From Flammeovirgaceae bacterium (GTDB lineage Bacteria; Bacteroidota; Bacteroidia; Cytophagales; Cyclobacteriaceae): DNA of 35,460 nt. Where the stretch lies: the NCBI GenBank assembly GCA_021300095.1, contig JAJTHV010000162.1, positions 1-35,460 on the forward strand. Direction: 5' to 3'. The notes under the pieces are model-generated. The model made no database searches. It was not told where the DNA came from and saw nothing but the letters and a program-made list of their open reading frames with translations. Both the position numbers and the translations under genes were made by a program. Below, piece after piece: positions 15,943-24,780 of this stretch (position 1 is its first letter; each line of letters starts with the position of its first letter).

Positions 15943-18585
15943 TTGAAAAAAGAAAACAATATACCACCGAGGCCTTTTCTCAAATTCTTCCGCTGGTTCT
16001 GCCACCCGAAGTTGATGGATTCAATTGAGGGCGATTTGATGGAGTTGTATGATGAACGAGTAAAAGAGGGTGGAAAGAGAAAAGCGGATTTAAAATTTGT
16101 GAGGGATGTGCTTTTGCTTTTCAGACCAAGCATTATCAAACCACTGGAAGGATATCAGAATTTAAACAACTACGGTATGATCAAAAATTATTTCAAGATT
16201 AGTCTTCGACAACTCATCAAAAACAAAACATTCACTTTTATAAATGTATTCGGTTTGGTGTTGGGCATTTCATTTAGCACGATGCTCTACACCTATGTAA
16301 GCAACGAACTTTCATACGATTCCTTTCATCAGAAATCAGGCCGGATATACCGAGCTCTCTGGGTGAATAAATCCATCCCTGATAATGTCCGCACCTTCGG
16401 CAGTATCGTGCCGCTGATCGGTCCTGAATTAGTAAACTCGTTTCCGGAAGTAGAAGAGATGACCCGACTCTTTCAATTTTCCGGTCAGGTGGTAGTGGAA
16501 ATAGGCGAAGCAAAGTATAGTGAGCGAAACTGGTTCACGACAGAAGACGCCAACTTTTTTAATGTCTTTGATTTTGATTTCGTAGCAGGCAATAAAACAA
16601 CCGCGCTGTCTCAATCTTTTTCAGTGGTACTCACCGAGTCCACCGCAAAAAAATACTTCGGTGACGAAAACGCACTCGGTAAAACCTTGAATCTGCAAAA
16701 CCTTGGTGTAGTTAAAGTGACCGGCATTATCAAAGACCTTCCTAAGAATTCGCACCTGCAATTTGACTTATTGTTTTCTAAAATTCTTGTCACTCAGGAT
16801 TGGACCGACTATCTGAATAGCTGGCAGGATGTAGGAGCTTTCACCTATGTGGTATTGAAAGAGGGAAAATCGATTCAAGAGGTAGAAGCGAAGATGCCCG
16901 AGTTCAGAAAAAAACATTGGGGACCTAATTTGGAATCCCGTGAAATTGCTTTTCAGCCTATTCAGGATATTTATCTGCACTCGGGTGATATTCAAAATGG
17001 CTCAGAAAACGAACACGGTCAGCTTTCATACGTGTACATCTTTTCCAGCATGGCGATATTCCTGTTAATCATTGCTGCCATCAATTACATCAACCTCACT
17101 ACATCCAAGGTTTCTTCGCGCGCCAAAGAAATAGGTATTCGCAAAGTAGCAGGAGCTGTAAAAACACAACTCATTTTTCAGTTTTTAACAGAGGCTTTTG
17201 TCGTCACCTTCCTTTCCATGCTGCTGTCATTGGTTATGATGAATCTGTGTTTCCCTTTCTTCAATTCAATCACCGGAAAGGACTTTGATCTTACCTTTTC
17301 AAACATTGGTGAGTTCATGCCCGCTCTTCTGGCAATTGCCCTGATCATTGGCGTCATCGCTGGAAGCTACCCGGCCTTCTACTTATCAAAACTAAAACCA
17401 GTCGCCACGCTCAAAAGCCAGACGGTGTTTACAAAAAGCAGATTTAATCTCCGTACTTCACTAGTGGTTTTTCAATTTACCATCACCATTGTATTGATTG
17501 TAGCTACATTGGTAATCAGCAACCAGATCAACTTCATCCAAACGAAGGACATGGGCTTCAACAAAGAGCAACTTATAATCATTGATATCAACAGTGGTGC
17601 GGTGCGCAACCAGTTTCAGGCGATGAAGAATGAGTTTTCTAAAATCGCAGGTGTACAGCAAGTAGCCGTTTCCTCACGCGTGCCGGGCGAGTGGAAGAAC
17701 ATTCGTCAAGTGTATGCGCGAACCACCAATGAAGCAAGTGCAAACGCAGACTCGCTGCAAACGTACTTCATGGGGTTTGACGAAGACATGCTGAGCACCT
17801 ATCAACTTCAACTGGCGGCAGGCAGTTTCTTTAAAGGCACCGCAGCCGATTCTATGAACGTGGTGATAAATGCGTCAGCAGCAAAGGCCATGAACTTGCA
17901 AAATCCGGTAGGCACTGTGCTTCAGATTACCACACGCAATGGCAAGTGGAATGCACACGTGATTGGTGTGCTGCAGGATTTTAATTTTCAGTCGCTGCAT
18001 CAAAAAATTGCGCCCATCATTATCGGCTATCGCAACAATCCCGTTCAAGCCATTGATTACTTTACCCTCAAAGTTTCAGGCGATACACAACCGCTGATTG
18101 AAGGCGCGACTAAAGTCTGCGAAAAGTTTGATCCCGAAACGCCTGTTGAATATCATTTTCTTACCGAGCAGTTAAACACCTTTTATGTATCCGAGAAAAA
18201 GGCAGGCATGATTTTTCAGATGGCCGGAGCGCTGAGCATATTCGTAGCCTGCCTCGGGCTGTTGGGCTTGGCCAACTATCATGTAGATCGCAAAAGCAAG
18301 GAACTTGGCATTCGAAAAATATTAGGCGCAGGTTCGCTCAATTTATTTTTGATGGTGTCACTTTCATTTACGCGGCAGGTGGCGCTTGCCTTTGTGTTGG
18401 CCTGCCCGTTGGCGTGGTATGTTATGCGTGAGTGGCTGAGTGCATTTGAGTATCGCATTCCATTGGGTGCAGGTGTGTTTGTATTGGCCGGTGCGATGGT
18501 GTTGCTATTGGCACTGCTTACAGTGAGTTATCAATCCGTGAAGGCAGCCATGTTCAATCCGATTGACTCATTGAGGAAAGAATAA
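15943..18585 (+). CDS. Prefix-domain duplicated permease, third of three in module B (TTG start)
   Basis: 880 aa. The only start matching the family N-terminus is TTG at 15943 (KKENNIPPRPFLKFFRWFC). An in-frame stop lies at 15931-15933, and the ATG at 15930 is in another frame. The prefix runs to about 95, TM1 is about 97-119, the motifs are KEIGIRKVAGA and KELGIRKILGA, and the end is NPIDSLRKE. Its prefix DNA shares long identical runs with the two genes upstream, but residues 38-50 (DERVKEGGKRK) differ, so conversion was partial or older. The TTG start may lower its expression relative to the first two. A terminator-like hairpin follows at 18592. Confidence 0.88.
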   Translation: MKKENNIPPRPFLKFFRWFCHPKLMDSIEGDLMELYDERVKEGGKRKADLKFVRDVLLLFRPSIIKPLEGYQNLNNYGMIKNYFKISLRQLIKNKTFTFINVFGLVLGISFSTMLYTYVSNELSYDSFHQKSGRIYRALWVNKSIPDNVRTFGSIVPLIGPELVNSFPEVEEMTRLFQFSGQVVVEIGEAKYSERNWFTTEDANFFNVFDFDFVAGNKTTALSQSFSVVLTESTAKKYFGDENALGKTLNLQNLGVVKVTGIIKDLPKNSHLQFDLLFSKILVTQDWTDYLNSWQDVGAFTYVVLKEGKSIQEVEAKMPEFRKKHWGPNLESREIAFQPIQDIYLHSGDIQNGSENEHGQLSYVYIFSSMAIFLLIIAAINYINLTTSKVSSRAKEIGIRKVAGAVKTQLIFQFLTEAFVVTFLSMLLSLVMMNLCFPFFNSITGKDFDLTFSNIGEFMPALLAIALIIGVIAGSYPAFYLSKLKPVATLKSQTVFTKSRFNLRTSLVVFQFTITIVLIVATLVISNQINFIQTKDMGFNKEQLIIIDINSGAVRNQFQAMKNEFSKIAGVQQVAVSSRVPGEWKNIRQVYARTTNEASANADSLQTYFMGFDEDMLSTYQLQLAAGSFFKGTAADSMNVVINASAAKAMNLQNPVGTVLQITTRNGKWNAHVIGVLQDFNFQSLHQKIAPIIIGYRNNPVQAIDYFTLKVSGDTQPLIEGATKVCEKFDPETPVEYHFLTEQLNTFYVSEKKAGMIFQMAGALSIFVACLGLLGLANYHVDRKSKELGIRKILGAGSLNLFLMVSLSFTRQVALAFVLACPLAWYVMREWLSAFEYRIPLGAGVFVLAGAMVLLLALLTVSYQSVKAAMFNPIDSLRKE

Positions 18586-18591
18586 ATTCTG

Positions 18592-18616
18592 GGCTTGCCC
18601 TCCGAAGCCTTTTTTT
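18592..18616 (+). terminator. Candidate intrinsic terminator after module B
   Basis: GGCTT (18592-18596), an eight-base loop, AAGCC (18605-18609), then seven T (18610-18616), six bases after the last permease stop. The stem is short but the T-run is good. The loop contains GCCCTCCG, a sequence repeated at 18722, so this hairpin may be built from the repeat element that follows. Confidence 0.55.
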
Positions 18617-18930
18617 ACCTGCCGAAGTTTTCTTGATTGCCGAAGCTTTTAAGTTTCAACGAAGGCAGTAGCTTAGGCAATAACGAAGGCAGTAAGCGTA
18701 GGCAATAACGTAGGAGGGCCTGCCCTCCGAAGCTTTTGCGGAGGAGGGCGTGCCCCGCGCCTAATAATTGACGTGTATTATTAAAGGTCGGGCAAGGCGC
18801 GGGTCAGGCTTTCCGTTACAATCTTTTTGCTTGACGCACTGTCAATATTTATAAAGGCCGGAGAAGCAAAAAGGATTTCCACTACAATCCTTCACGCGGG
18901 GGCAGTGTGGGAATTCGCTGACAATCTTCG
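18617..18930. repeat. Structured intergenic repeat-like element between module B and the ASCH gene
   Basis: No gene is seen in this stretch. It holds two tandem copies of a 24/25-bp unit (18658-18681 and 18682-18706, sharing AACGAAGGCAGTA and TAGGCAAT); a hairpin GGAGGGC-CT-GCCCTCC (18713-18728) with a further GGAGGGC at 18743; and a nested cruciform of CCCGCGCC (18754-18761) with GGCGCGGG (18796-18803) around TAATAAT (18762-18768) and ATTATTA (18777-18783). Three TTCC/TTCG-type motifs ending in ACAATC follow, with CTTTTTGCTT opposed to AAGCAAAAAGG. The density of symmetry suggests a dispersed REP/MITE-like element or a structured RNA. Confidence 0.55.
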
Positions 18931-18937
18931 ACTTTTG

Positions 18938-19372
18938 TCAACTAGGGATTAGTCTAAAACTTCTTTCGCTCTTAGGAATAAAGCTTATAAAATACTTATA
19001 CGTTTGAGGGGGAGTGAAGGTGGGAAGTTGTTCCTTAATTAAGCTTAGACAAATGCTATAGTTTAGTTTTTCAACTTCAGACAAAACGATCCCAATAGCT
19101 CTTTCACTATCACCATAATATTCAAGGTAAGCACTTTTTGAAATGCCCAGATCTTTTGAGTGGAGTTTCCACATTCGTTGAGGACTATAGGCGATTATCT
19201 CTTTCACGGTGGCTACCCCAACGATGGCTTTGATGGGTGATGTACAATAAATAATAATATGGTCGCCTGGGGTAACATTAGGTTTAGCTTTTCTTAATTC
19301 AATTTTTTTTGTACCATCAAAAATGCGGTTCGTATATTCTTCCTTAACTGAAATGAAAAGATATTTTTTCAT
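18938..19372 (-). CDS. ASCH-domain protein (PUA-like fold, probable RNA or nucleotide binder)
   Basis: 144 aa. The N-terminal half carries the ASCH signature GxKxxExR as GTKKIELRK, preceded by a beta strand (YLFISVKEEY) and followed by PGDHIIIYCTSPIKAIVGVA, the usual second strand pair. ASCH domains adopt a PUA-like barrel with a cleft proposed to bind RNA or modified nucleotides, and some cleave RNA. The ATG at 19372 overlaps the stop of the 688-aa GNAT/PIN gene by 4 bp, so the two are translationally coupled and probably act together. It is the last gene of the minus-strand accessory cassette. Role in vivo unknown. Confidence 0.85.
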   Translation of the reverse strand: MKKYLFISVKEEYTNRIFDGTKKIELRKAKPNVTPGDHIIIYCTSPIKAIVGVATVKEIIAYSPQRMWKLHSKDLGISKSAYLEYYGDSERAIGIVLSEVEKLNYSICLSLIKEQLPTFTPPQTYKYFISFIPKSERSFRLIPS

Positions 19373-21435
19373 GAATTCCCTTTAGCTAAACTATATATCT
19401 TATTAAAAATGAGGTGATTCACTTTAACGGGCGAAACAAACGTCTGCTTCTTAAAATTTTCACTCAATAATACGGCATTTGTCGTTGCAAAACTTACAGT
19501 TTTTTCAAAAACTTCTGTGTCACTAAACTGAAGTACCTTGATGGGTTTATGAACATCTCCCTTAGCCAAATTGAATATCTCGGGCCATTTATAAATCCCA
19601 AATCTTCTGTACGTTGAGAAAAGTTGTTTAGCTTCTCCTATAATTACCTTATTTAGATACGAGCATCCTACTATTGCTTTAGTACGACTAAAGCCTTTTT
19701 CTTGACTAGCATACCATAGAATTCTTGCCGGAAAGGACTCAACGTTAGGCTGGTGACTACGATAGTAAACATTTTCTCGGCTCCAAGACAAATCGGGAAC
19801 AGCACCAAAAAGCGATTCATTTGAACTTAAATAATCAAAGAGCTGAGCCGCCCATACAGGTTTAATGGGTACAATAAATGTAGGAATAGACAAGTCAGAT
19901 AACTTTAATGGCCAAAGTTTTCTCTCAATAGTCAATTTCAACTTATCTCTAATTTCTGGGTCTGAATGAGCTGCGAGTAATCTTATTGTGTTTGCAAGCT
20001 CTGGATGACTCTTAATCAACAGGTTAGATGACAATAAAGACTCTGAGTCATGCAAACCAGTTAAAGATAATTTTACCCAGCCGTTAGCAGTAAGGTCAAA
20101 GCCGTGATTGCGGAGTATCTGATTTTGTTCTGTGGATAAATTTTTCTCGAGTATTTTGATTTTCGGCTTTCCCTGAACACCAGCCTCATGAATCGCCTCA
20201 ACTAATATTTGACTAAACAATGTGTTACTTATTGCAGTTTTTTTTACTCTAAGGAAGATAACGTCAATAGATTCTGTGTCGATTTTAAAACAATAAAGAG
20301 CAGTGGGGTCATTTTCTGGGGACAAAATCATTTGCAAGCTAGATGCCTTTTTATCAACGGAAGATGACGTAACAAGCATTTGAAATTCGGCCTTCCTTTC
20401 ACCACTTTCCTTGTTAAGGAAGAGGTCAATCGCAGGTAACAATTCATGTGAAGATACTCGTTTCACTTGATACCGTGCACCTTGTAGTCTGATTGGCTCA
20501 TACAATCTTCGGTTCTTAAGTTCATCTATCTCTAAGATAAACTCCCCTGGACGAAGTATACTTATCCCTAGTTTCTCATAGATCGGATCCCGATGTGCAA
20601 TCAGTTCTTCGTCAATGGTTATAAAATAAGAGATATTGCTAGCCTTGCATTCGGCTAACTGCTTTCTGTCAGATTTGTGATTTTCAGTTGCCCCAGGATG
20701 AAGTTCCTCAAGTATTGAATGAAACTGTTTACTTTCGACAGGATTGCATGAGAGCTCCTGAAATGAGTTGATAAACTGTAGTGTGTCGTTCGTTCTTCTA
20801 AAATCCTTATCACGATGAATTTCATTTAGTGTTTCCTTAGCGTAACAATAATCAACTTCATCAGTAAGCCAATCCGAAAGTAATTGCTGGATTTCGTCTA
20901 AATCTTTGTCTTCGTTGAGTTTAATCAAGATGTTGAGATCGAGCACTACTCTCAAATCATTAGGGTTTGACTCTATACTGAAGAGATCCTTTTGATCAAA
21001 ATTGTACCAGAGTTTAAATAAATATTTTTCCTGAATACTCCTACTTCTGACTCTTTTTTTGATTACGAAGCCATAGCTATTCCATAATTGGCAGGCTTCT
21101 TTATAATCCTCCCTGCAACTAACCAGCATTCCCTTTGCAAGTAAATTAAATTTGTTTCTTACTTGATCCAAAAGAAGCTTTGCTAAGCCTCTTCTCCTTG
21201 CGGATGGGGCAACGCAGACCTGTGTTATACCAATTCTACTTTTAGTTTCTGCTAACCTAAACAAACAAAATCCACAAAGAACACTACCTTCAAAGGCGAT
21301 GACAAGACACTTCTTTCTGGCCTGTTCGATGTAGACATCCTTGGGCATCAGACCTAGTGTGGCCGAGTTCTGTTTGCCTAACTTAATAACTTCAATAATA
21401 AATGGGTCAGTATAATCTATGAACTTAAACTCCAT
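19369..21435 (-). CDS. Multidomain GNAT acetyltransferase - PIN nuclease - GNAT-like - PUA-like protein
   Basis: 688 aa. Residues 1-145 are a GNAT fold: VCVAPSARRRGLAKLLL (73-89) contains the acetyl-CoA loop R-x-x-G-x-A, and GNAT-like LWNSYGFVIKKR (118-129) follows. Residues 160-295 resemble a PIN nuclease: D166 (VVLDLNIL), E201/E205, D256 (KSDRKQLAE) and D275 (FITIDEEL) sit where the metal-binding acids are expected. Residues about 320-470 look like a second, degenerate GNAT (KIKILEKNLSTEQNQI, then RNHGFDLTANGWVKL). About 500-670 looks PUA/EVE-like (IPTFIVPIKPVWAAQL, ARILWYASQE, AIVGCSYLNKVIIG, KVLQFSDTEVF). It is coupled to the ASCH gene by a 4-bp overlap. An RNA-modifying or RNA-cleaving role is plausible; the last two domain calls are tentative. 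Confidence 0.75.
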   Translation of the reverse strand: MEFKFIDYTDPFIIEVIKLGKQNSATLGLMPKDVYIEQARKKCLVIAFEGSVLCGFCLFRLAETKSRIGITQVCVAPSARRRGLAKLLLDQVRNKFNLLAKGMLVSCREDYKEACQLWNSYGFVIKKRVRSRSIQEKYLFKLWYNFDQKDLFSIESNPNDLRVVLDLNILIKLNEDKDLDEIQQLLSDWLTDEVDYCYAKETLNEIHRDKDFRRTNDTLQFINSFQELSCNPVESKQFHSILEELHPGATENHKSDRKQLAECKASNISYFITIDEELIAHRDPIYEKLGISILRPGEFILEIDELKNRRLYEPIRLQGARYQVKRVSSHELLPAIDLFLNKESGERKAEFQMLVTSSSVDKKASSLQMILSPENDPTALYCFKIDTESIDVIFLRVKKTAISNTLFSQILVEAIHEAGVQGKPKIKILEKNLSTEQNQILRNHGFDLTANGWVKLSLTGLHDSESLLSSNLLIKSHPELANTIRLLAAHSDPEIRDKLKLTIERKLWPLKLSDLSIPTFIVPIKPVWAAQLFDYLSSNESLFGAVPDLSWSRENVYYRSHQPNVESFPARILWYASQEKGFSRTKAIVGCSYLNKVIIGEAKQLFSTYRRFGIYKWPEIFNLAKGDVHKPIKVLQFSDTEVFEKTVSFATTNAVLLSENFKKQTFVSPVKVNHLIFNKIYSLAKGNS

Positions 21436-21625
21436 TGATCAGAGGATTATTACTTTGAATTTAAATATAGATTATTATTAGGATAAATGTTGCATAGCTG
21501 CGAGGCACCAAATTGGATTTTGCTTGTCCTTTGGACTGTATTCTTTTATATCCGATGTGCTGTAACCGAAGGTTAATTCAGAGTTTTTTTGGAGCGAAGT
21601 GATGTAATCTCTATTGTGTTCTTGG

Positions 21626-22516
21626 TTATTTAATCTTTGTGTTGAAATGAATAGGAACACCGTTTTCAGTTCCTTCAAGATGATGCTCAGTTTGAATTCT
21701 CAAATCATAAACAAAAACCTTTCCGGTATTGCGGTTAATTCGATAGAATAATATGGTCCGCTCCACTTTGTTGTAGAAGAGGTTTATGATTTGGGTTTCA
21801 GCATTTAACTCATTAGAGGCTATATAAGTATTATTTGTAGTAATGCCTACTTCGTAGTATGTGGCGGCTTCATTACCTAATCGAATATCCCAGCGGCCTC
21901 GTATTGGTGAGTAATTGTGAATTGAATTTATAGCATCTTGACGTTCTTGAAGGTCCTTTTGTTGTTGATTCACTGTAGTCTGTAAGGTTGTATTGTTCTG
22001 ATGACTTTTACTTAATTGCTCATTAGTGTCTTTCAAGTTCGTTAGTAAATTGTTGTATGCGGTGTCCTTTTGAGTTTCGGCAGCAAACAACTGTTCGAGT
22101 CTTTTTGTCATTTCCAAAACCTTATCCCTCTCTGCAATATATTTTTCAATGGATACCTTGCCACCCCTACTCTCGTTTAGCACCCATTTGGTCCCCACCT
22201 TGTTAAACTTGACATTGAGCCAGTCAACCACCTGTCTCATAAATGAAATAACGACAACATAGAGTATAGCAATTACCAAAGGCCAGCCCCACACGTCAAT
22301 ACCATTGAAATACGTATAGTCTTGAAATTGTATCCCTTTCAACTCATCGCCAATAAAGTTGTAAACATTTTGGTACTGTATTGGAAGTTTATCAGTGAAG
22401 AACAACGCAACTGTGATTTTCCAATTGTAGCTAAACCATGCAACGATGTAAGCAAAGGCAAGAGGGTTTGTGAAACGCTCTCGTGCACTTTTCCAAAAAT
22501 CTGAGATTGATTCCAT
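21626..22516 (-). CDS. Membrane protein with coiled coil and C-terminal beta-rich domain, unknown function
   Basis: 296 aa, family not recognised. Two probable TM helices (19-41 and 76-95) are separated by about 35 residues. They are followed by a charged segment, a long Gln/Asn/Lys-rich coiled coil (about 120-200, EKYIAERDKVLEMTKRLEQL and onwards), and a C-terminal domain of alternating short strands (GRWDIRLG, YYEVGITTNNTYIAS, TILFYRINR, KVFVYDLRI). No signal peptide; the coiled coil is probably cytoplasmic. It lies upstream of the GNAT/PIN and ASCH genes on the same strand, with a 190-bp gap, so it may or may not be in their operon. It could be a membrane sensor or effector of that cassette, or an independent passenger. 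Confidence 0.7.
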   Translation of the reverse strand: MESISDFWKSARERFTNPLAFAYIVAWFSYNWKITVALFFTDKLPIQYQNVYNFIGDELKGIQFQDYTYFNGIDVWGWPLVIAILYVVVISFMRQVVDWLNVKFNKVGTKWVLNESRGGKVSIEKYIAERDKVLEMTKRLEQLFAAETQKDTAYNNLLTNLKDTNEQLSKSHQNNTTLQTTVNQQQKDLQERQDAINSIHNYSPIRGRWDIRLGNEAATYYEVGITTNNTYIASNELNAETQIINLFYNKVERTILFYRINRNTGKVFVYDLRIQTEHHLEGTENGVPIHFNTKIK

Positions 22517-22891
22517 ACAGGAGGTTTGTGAGGACAGTCAAAGTTAAAAGGAATTACTAGTAATGGTAAATCTTTAGCCCTTATTGAAAAGCCCACTAGT
22601 TCTTTTGCCAGCTACTATCACTTGAAACCCTCGCGGCCGGGATGGAGCGGCATGTTTGAGCCCGAAGTGGCATGTGCGTGAGGTGGCGAGTAGCGACAGC
22701 CCGTGAAGCCGCCCAAGCGCTGAGGCTACACGGTTGACCCAACAAATTTCAAATCGTAATAATCATCCATTCCACACAGTTGGCTGTAATGTCGGGCACC
22801 CAACCCCCAAATGACGGGTAAAAGGCGGGCAAAAAGGGAATCTTCTGGTTCGTACGTGCCCGTTAAACGCGTAACATTGTGCTTCAATAAA
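22517..22891. other. 375-bp gene-free region with a G+C-rich repeat-like block
   Basis: No convincing gene. The block at about 22631-22731 is much richer in G+C than its surroundings. It contains opposed GCGGC/GCCGC (GAGCGGC near 22645, AAGCCGCC near 22706) and CGGGATGGAG, CCCGAAGTGG and ACAGCCCG segments able to pair partially. I read it as an intergenic repeat or structured RNA remnant of a kind often dispersed in Cytophagales genomes. The part nearest 22892 must hold the promoter of the XRE gene; TAACATTG (22871-22878) is one mismatch from TAnnTTTG. Confidence 0.4.
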
Positions 22892-23722
22892 ATGGTTATG
22901 GAACAACCCGAATTAGGCAAACGACTGACCGCTTTACGCAAAGAGCGAAATCTGACCCAGGAAGAACTGGTAGAAAAAAGCCACGTAAGTGTGCGCACCA
23001 TTCAGCGCATCGAAGCGGGAGAAGTTTTGCCGCGCGTTTCTACGATCCGTATTTTATTGAATGCACTTGGAGAGAACTACGAATCATTTTTAACCACAAA
23101 CCAAGTGATGGAAACACCCAAAACCAATTTGCCAACGGCAAATCGCAACAACCTGCTCATCGCAGTCATAGCCGGAGCACTTTATTTAATCGCTGAAGTT
23201 ATTCTGGGCACACTGGATATCCTCTGGATGGAGGAGGGCCGCAATTGGGGCTTTCGTATGAATGCCACATACATCACGCTGACGTGTGTGATGGTGGTTG
23301 CGTATATTTTTTTTGCACGAGGGTTCATTGCGCTCAGCAACGTATTTGAAAACACGCTGCTGAAAGTGGCAGCTTACCTATTAATGGTCGGTACTTTCGC
23401 AAGTGCGATTTTAGATATATCCACTCTTTCAGTGGAAAGCTTTGAAACCATTTGGATTCCGTATGCGCTATTCGCTGTTATAATGGGAGCAATGTCCATT
23501 GTATTTGGCGTTGCATTGATACAACTTCAGGATGGGATGGGCGAATTATCGCGCGTTGCAGGAATACTTGAAATCATTTTGGGCTGCATACTGGTAACCG
23601 TGGTATTGTTCTTTGTGTCCTACATCATATTAATACCCGCTACCGTTCTGGAGATTATCATTCTCTATCGCGGCTACGAGTACCTTTCAAAACCCACTGA
23701 GCCAACGCCTCAACTCGGTTAA
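22892..23722 (+). CDS. XRE-type HTH regulator with multi-pass membrane domain
   Basis: 276 aa from ATG 22892; ATG 22898 is equally plausible. The open frame reaches 22811, but the extra residues are unlike a domain and lie in intergenic sequence. Residues 8-66 form a helix-turn-helix_3/XRE domain (GKRLTALRKERNLTQEELVE, VSVRTIQRIEAGEVLP). The rest is hydrophobic with about six TMs (86-108, 125-147, 155-175, 188-210 and two within 222-262). Membrane-tethered XRE proteins of this kind are common in Bacteroidota and are thought to couple an unknown membrane signal to transcription. A hydrolase gene follows after 36 bp. A similar but shorter regulator lies at 24781. Confidence 0.87.
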   Translation: MVMEQPELGKRLTALRKERNLTQEELVEKSHVSVRTIQRIEAGEVLPRVSTIRILLNALGENYESFLTTNQVMETPKTNLPTANRNNLLIAVIAGALYLIAEVILGTLDILWMEEGRNWGFRMNATYITLTCVMVVAYIFFARGFIALSNVFENTLLKVAAYLLMVGTFASAILDISTLSVESFETIWIPYALFAVIMGAMSIVFGVALIQLQDGMGELSRVAGILEIILGCILVTVVLFFVSYIILIPATVLEIIILYRGYEYLSKPTEPTPQLG

Positions 23723-23758
23723 GTTTTCCATATCCTCTAACTACTAAACTCTTTTTTT

Positions 23759-24619
23759 ATGAAAATGAAAATAGCTGGAATCATTGTGTGCGCACTAATC
23801 ATACTCTTTTTTATAATCAACCTGCAACCCACTTCCCTTCCGGATAACCATGGAAAAATGGATACACATCTTTACCTCAGCGATAGCGCGCGGCAGCCCT
23901 TGGTAGTTGGCTTTGGAGGAGGCTCGGGTGGAAATGATTGGGAGCGAAATTATCTGAAGGCAAAACGCGATTCCATTCGCGCACTGGGATATGCCGTGTT
24001 GGCTATTGGGTATTTTAATTCAGGCACTTCGCCCAAATCGCTGGATCGGATTTCACTCAATGCCATTGCGGATACGATTTTAACTATTGCCAGACGTCAT
24101 CCACAGATTGATACATCCAGAATTATTTTGATGGGCGCATCGAAGGGAGGCGAGTTGGTGTTGAATCTGGCAAGTCGCTATCCTTGCTTTAAAGGAGTGA
24201 TCGCCCTTTTAACTTCACACGTTAGCTTTCCGGCACTCACCATCTCCGCCAATACTTCTTCATGGACATATAACAACGAGTCCGTTCCATTTGTACCTGC
24301 ACCATTCAAAACCATTTGGCCTGCATTGAAGGGTGATTTACATGGCGCATTTTCTATGATGTTGGAAGATACCGTGGCTGTAACGGAAGCCGAAATTGAA
24401 GTAGAGAAAATTAATGGCTCCATTTTAATTCTCTCGGCTAACGATGATGAGCAATGGCCTGCAGCAAAAATGTCGCATCGGTTAGTGGAAAGATTGGACC
24501 AAAAAAACTTTCAACATCCCTATAAACATATTGTGTTGAAAGGCGGCCACATTGAGCCCTTGAATCATTTTAATCGTGTGTATGAGTTTCTTCGGTCCAC
24601 TAAGCAATCTTTAAGGTAA
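23759..24619 (+). CDS. Alpha/beta hydrolase, BAAT C-terminal-like (acyl-CoA thioesterase/acyltransferase relatives)
   Basis: 286 aa. A hydrophobic N-terminus (residues 3-22, IAGIIVCALIILFFIINL) acts as signal anchor or signal peptide. Oxyanion-region GFGGGSGGND (51-60) precedes the nucleophile elbow GASKG (126-130, S128). Acid candidates are D229/D230 in LSANDDEQWP, and H264 lies in KGGHIEP. The order and spacing match the BAAT_C hydrolase family, whose members transfer or hydrolyse acyl thioesters; bacterial members are poorly characterised. The anchor suggests periplasmic or membrane-proximal action, which makes acyl-CoA an unlikely substrate. It follows the membrane XRE gene by 36 bp and is probably co-transcribed with it. 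Confidence 0.82.
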   Translation: MKMKIAGIIVCALIILFFIINLQPTSLPDNHGKMDTHLYLSDSARQPLVVGFGGGSGGNDWERNYLKAKRDSIRALGYAVLAIGYFNSGTSPKSLDRISLNAIADTILTIARRHPQIDTSRIILMGASKGGELVLNLASRYPCFKGVIALLTSHVSFPALTISANTSSWTYNNESVPFVPAPFKTIWPALKGDLHGAFSMMLEDTVAVTEAEIEVEKINGSILILSANDDEQWPAAKMSHRLVERLDQKNFQHPYKHIVLKGGHIEPLNHFNRVYEFLRSTKQSLR

Positions 24620-24755
24620 ATGAGAATACATTCTTCGGAATTGGGTTGAATTACCCCCATTCTGCCTTTGTTGGATTGGCATTCCGCATAGATTTTGCCG
24701 AAAACCCCCTTTGTCATACAAATGTCGCATCAATGGCGGCCTAAAAATTTAGTGC

Positions 24756-24763
24756 TACTTTTG
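24756..24763 (+). promoter_or_regulatory. Bacteroidota-type -7 box (TAnnTTTG)
   Basis: TACTTTTG matches TAnnTTTG exactly, 17 bases before the ATG at 24781, giving a very short leader. A convincing -33 TTTG is not present at the usual distance, so the call rests on the -7 box and position. Confidence 0.45.
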
Positions 24764-24780
24764 AGTGCCCGTAGCTTTGC

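Noticed and set aside
21478-21678. 66-residue open frame on the minus strand after the membrane/coiled-coil gene
   Set aside because: It overlaps the 3' end of that gene by 53 bases, has no recognisable motif and no clear start signal. A small protein cannot be fully excluded.
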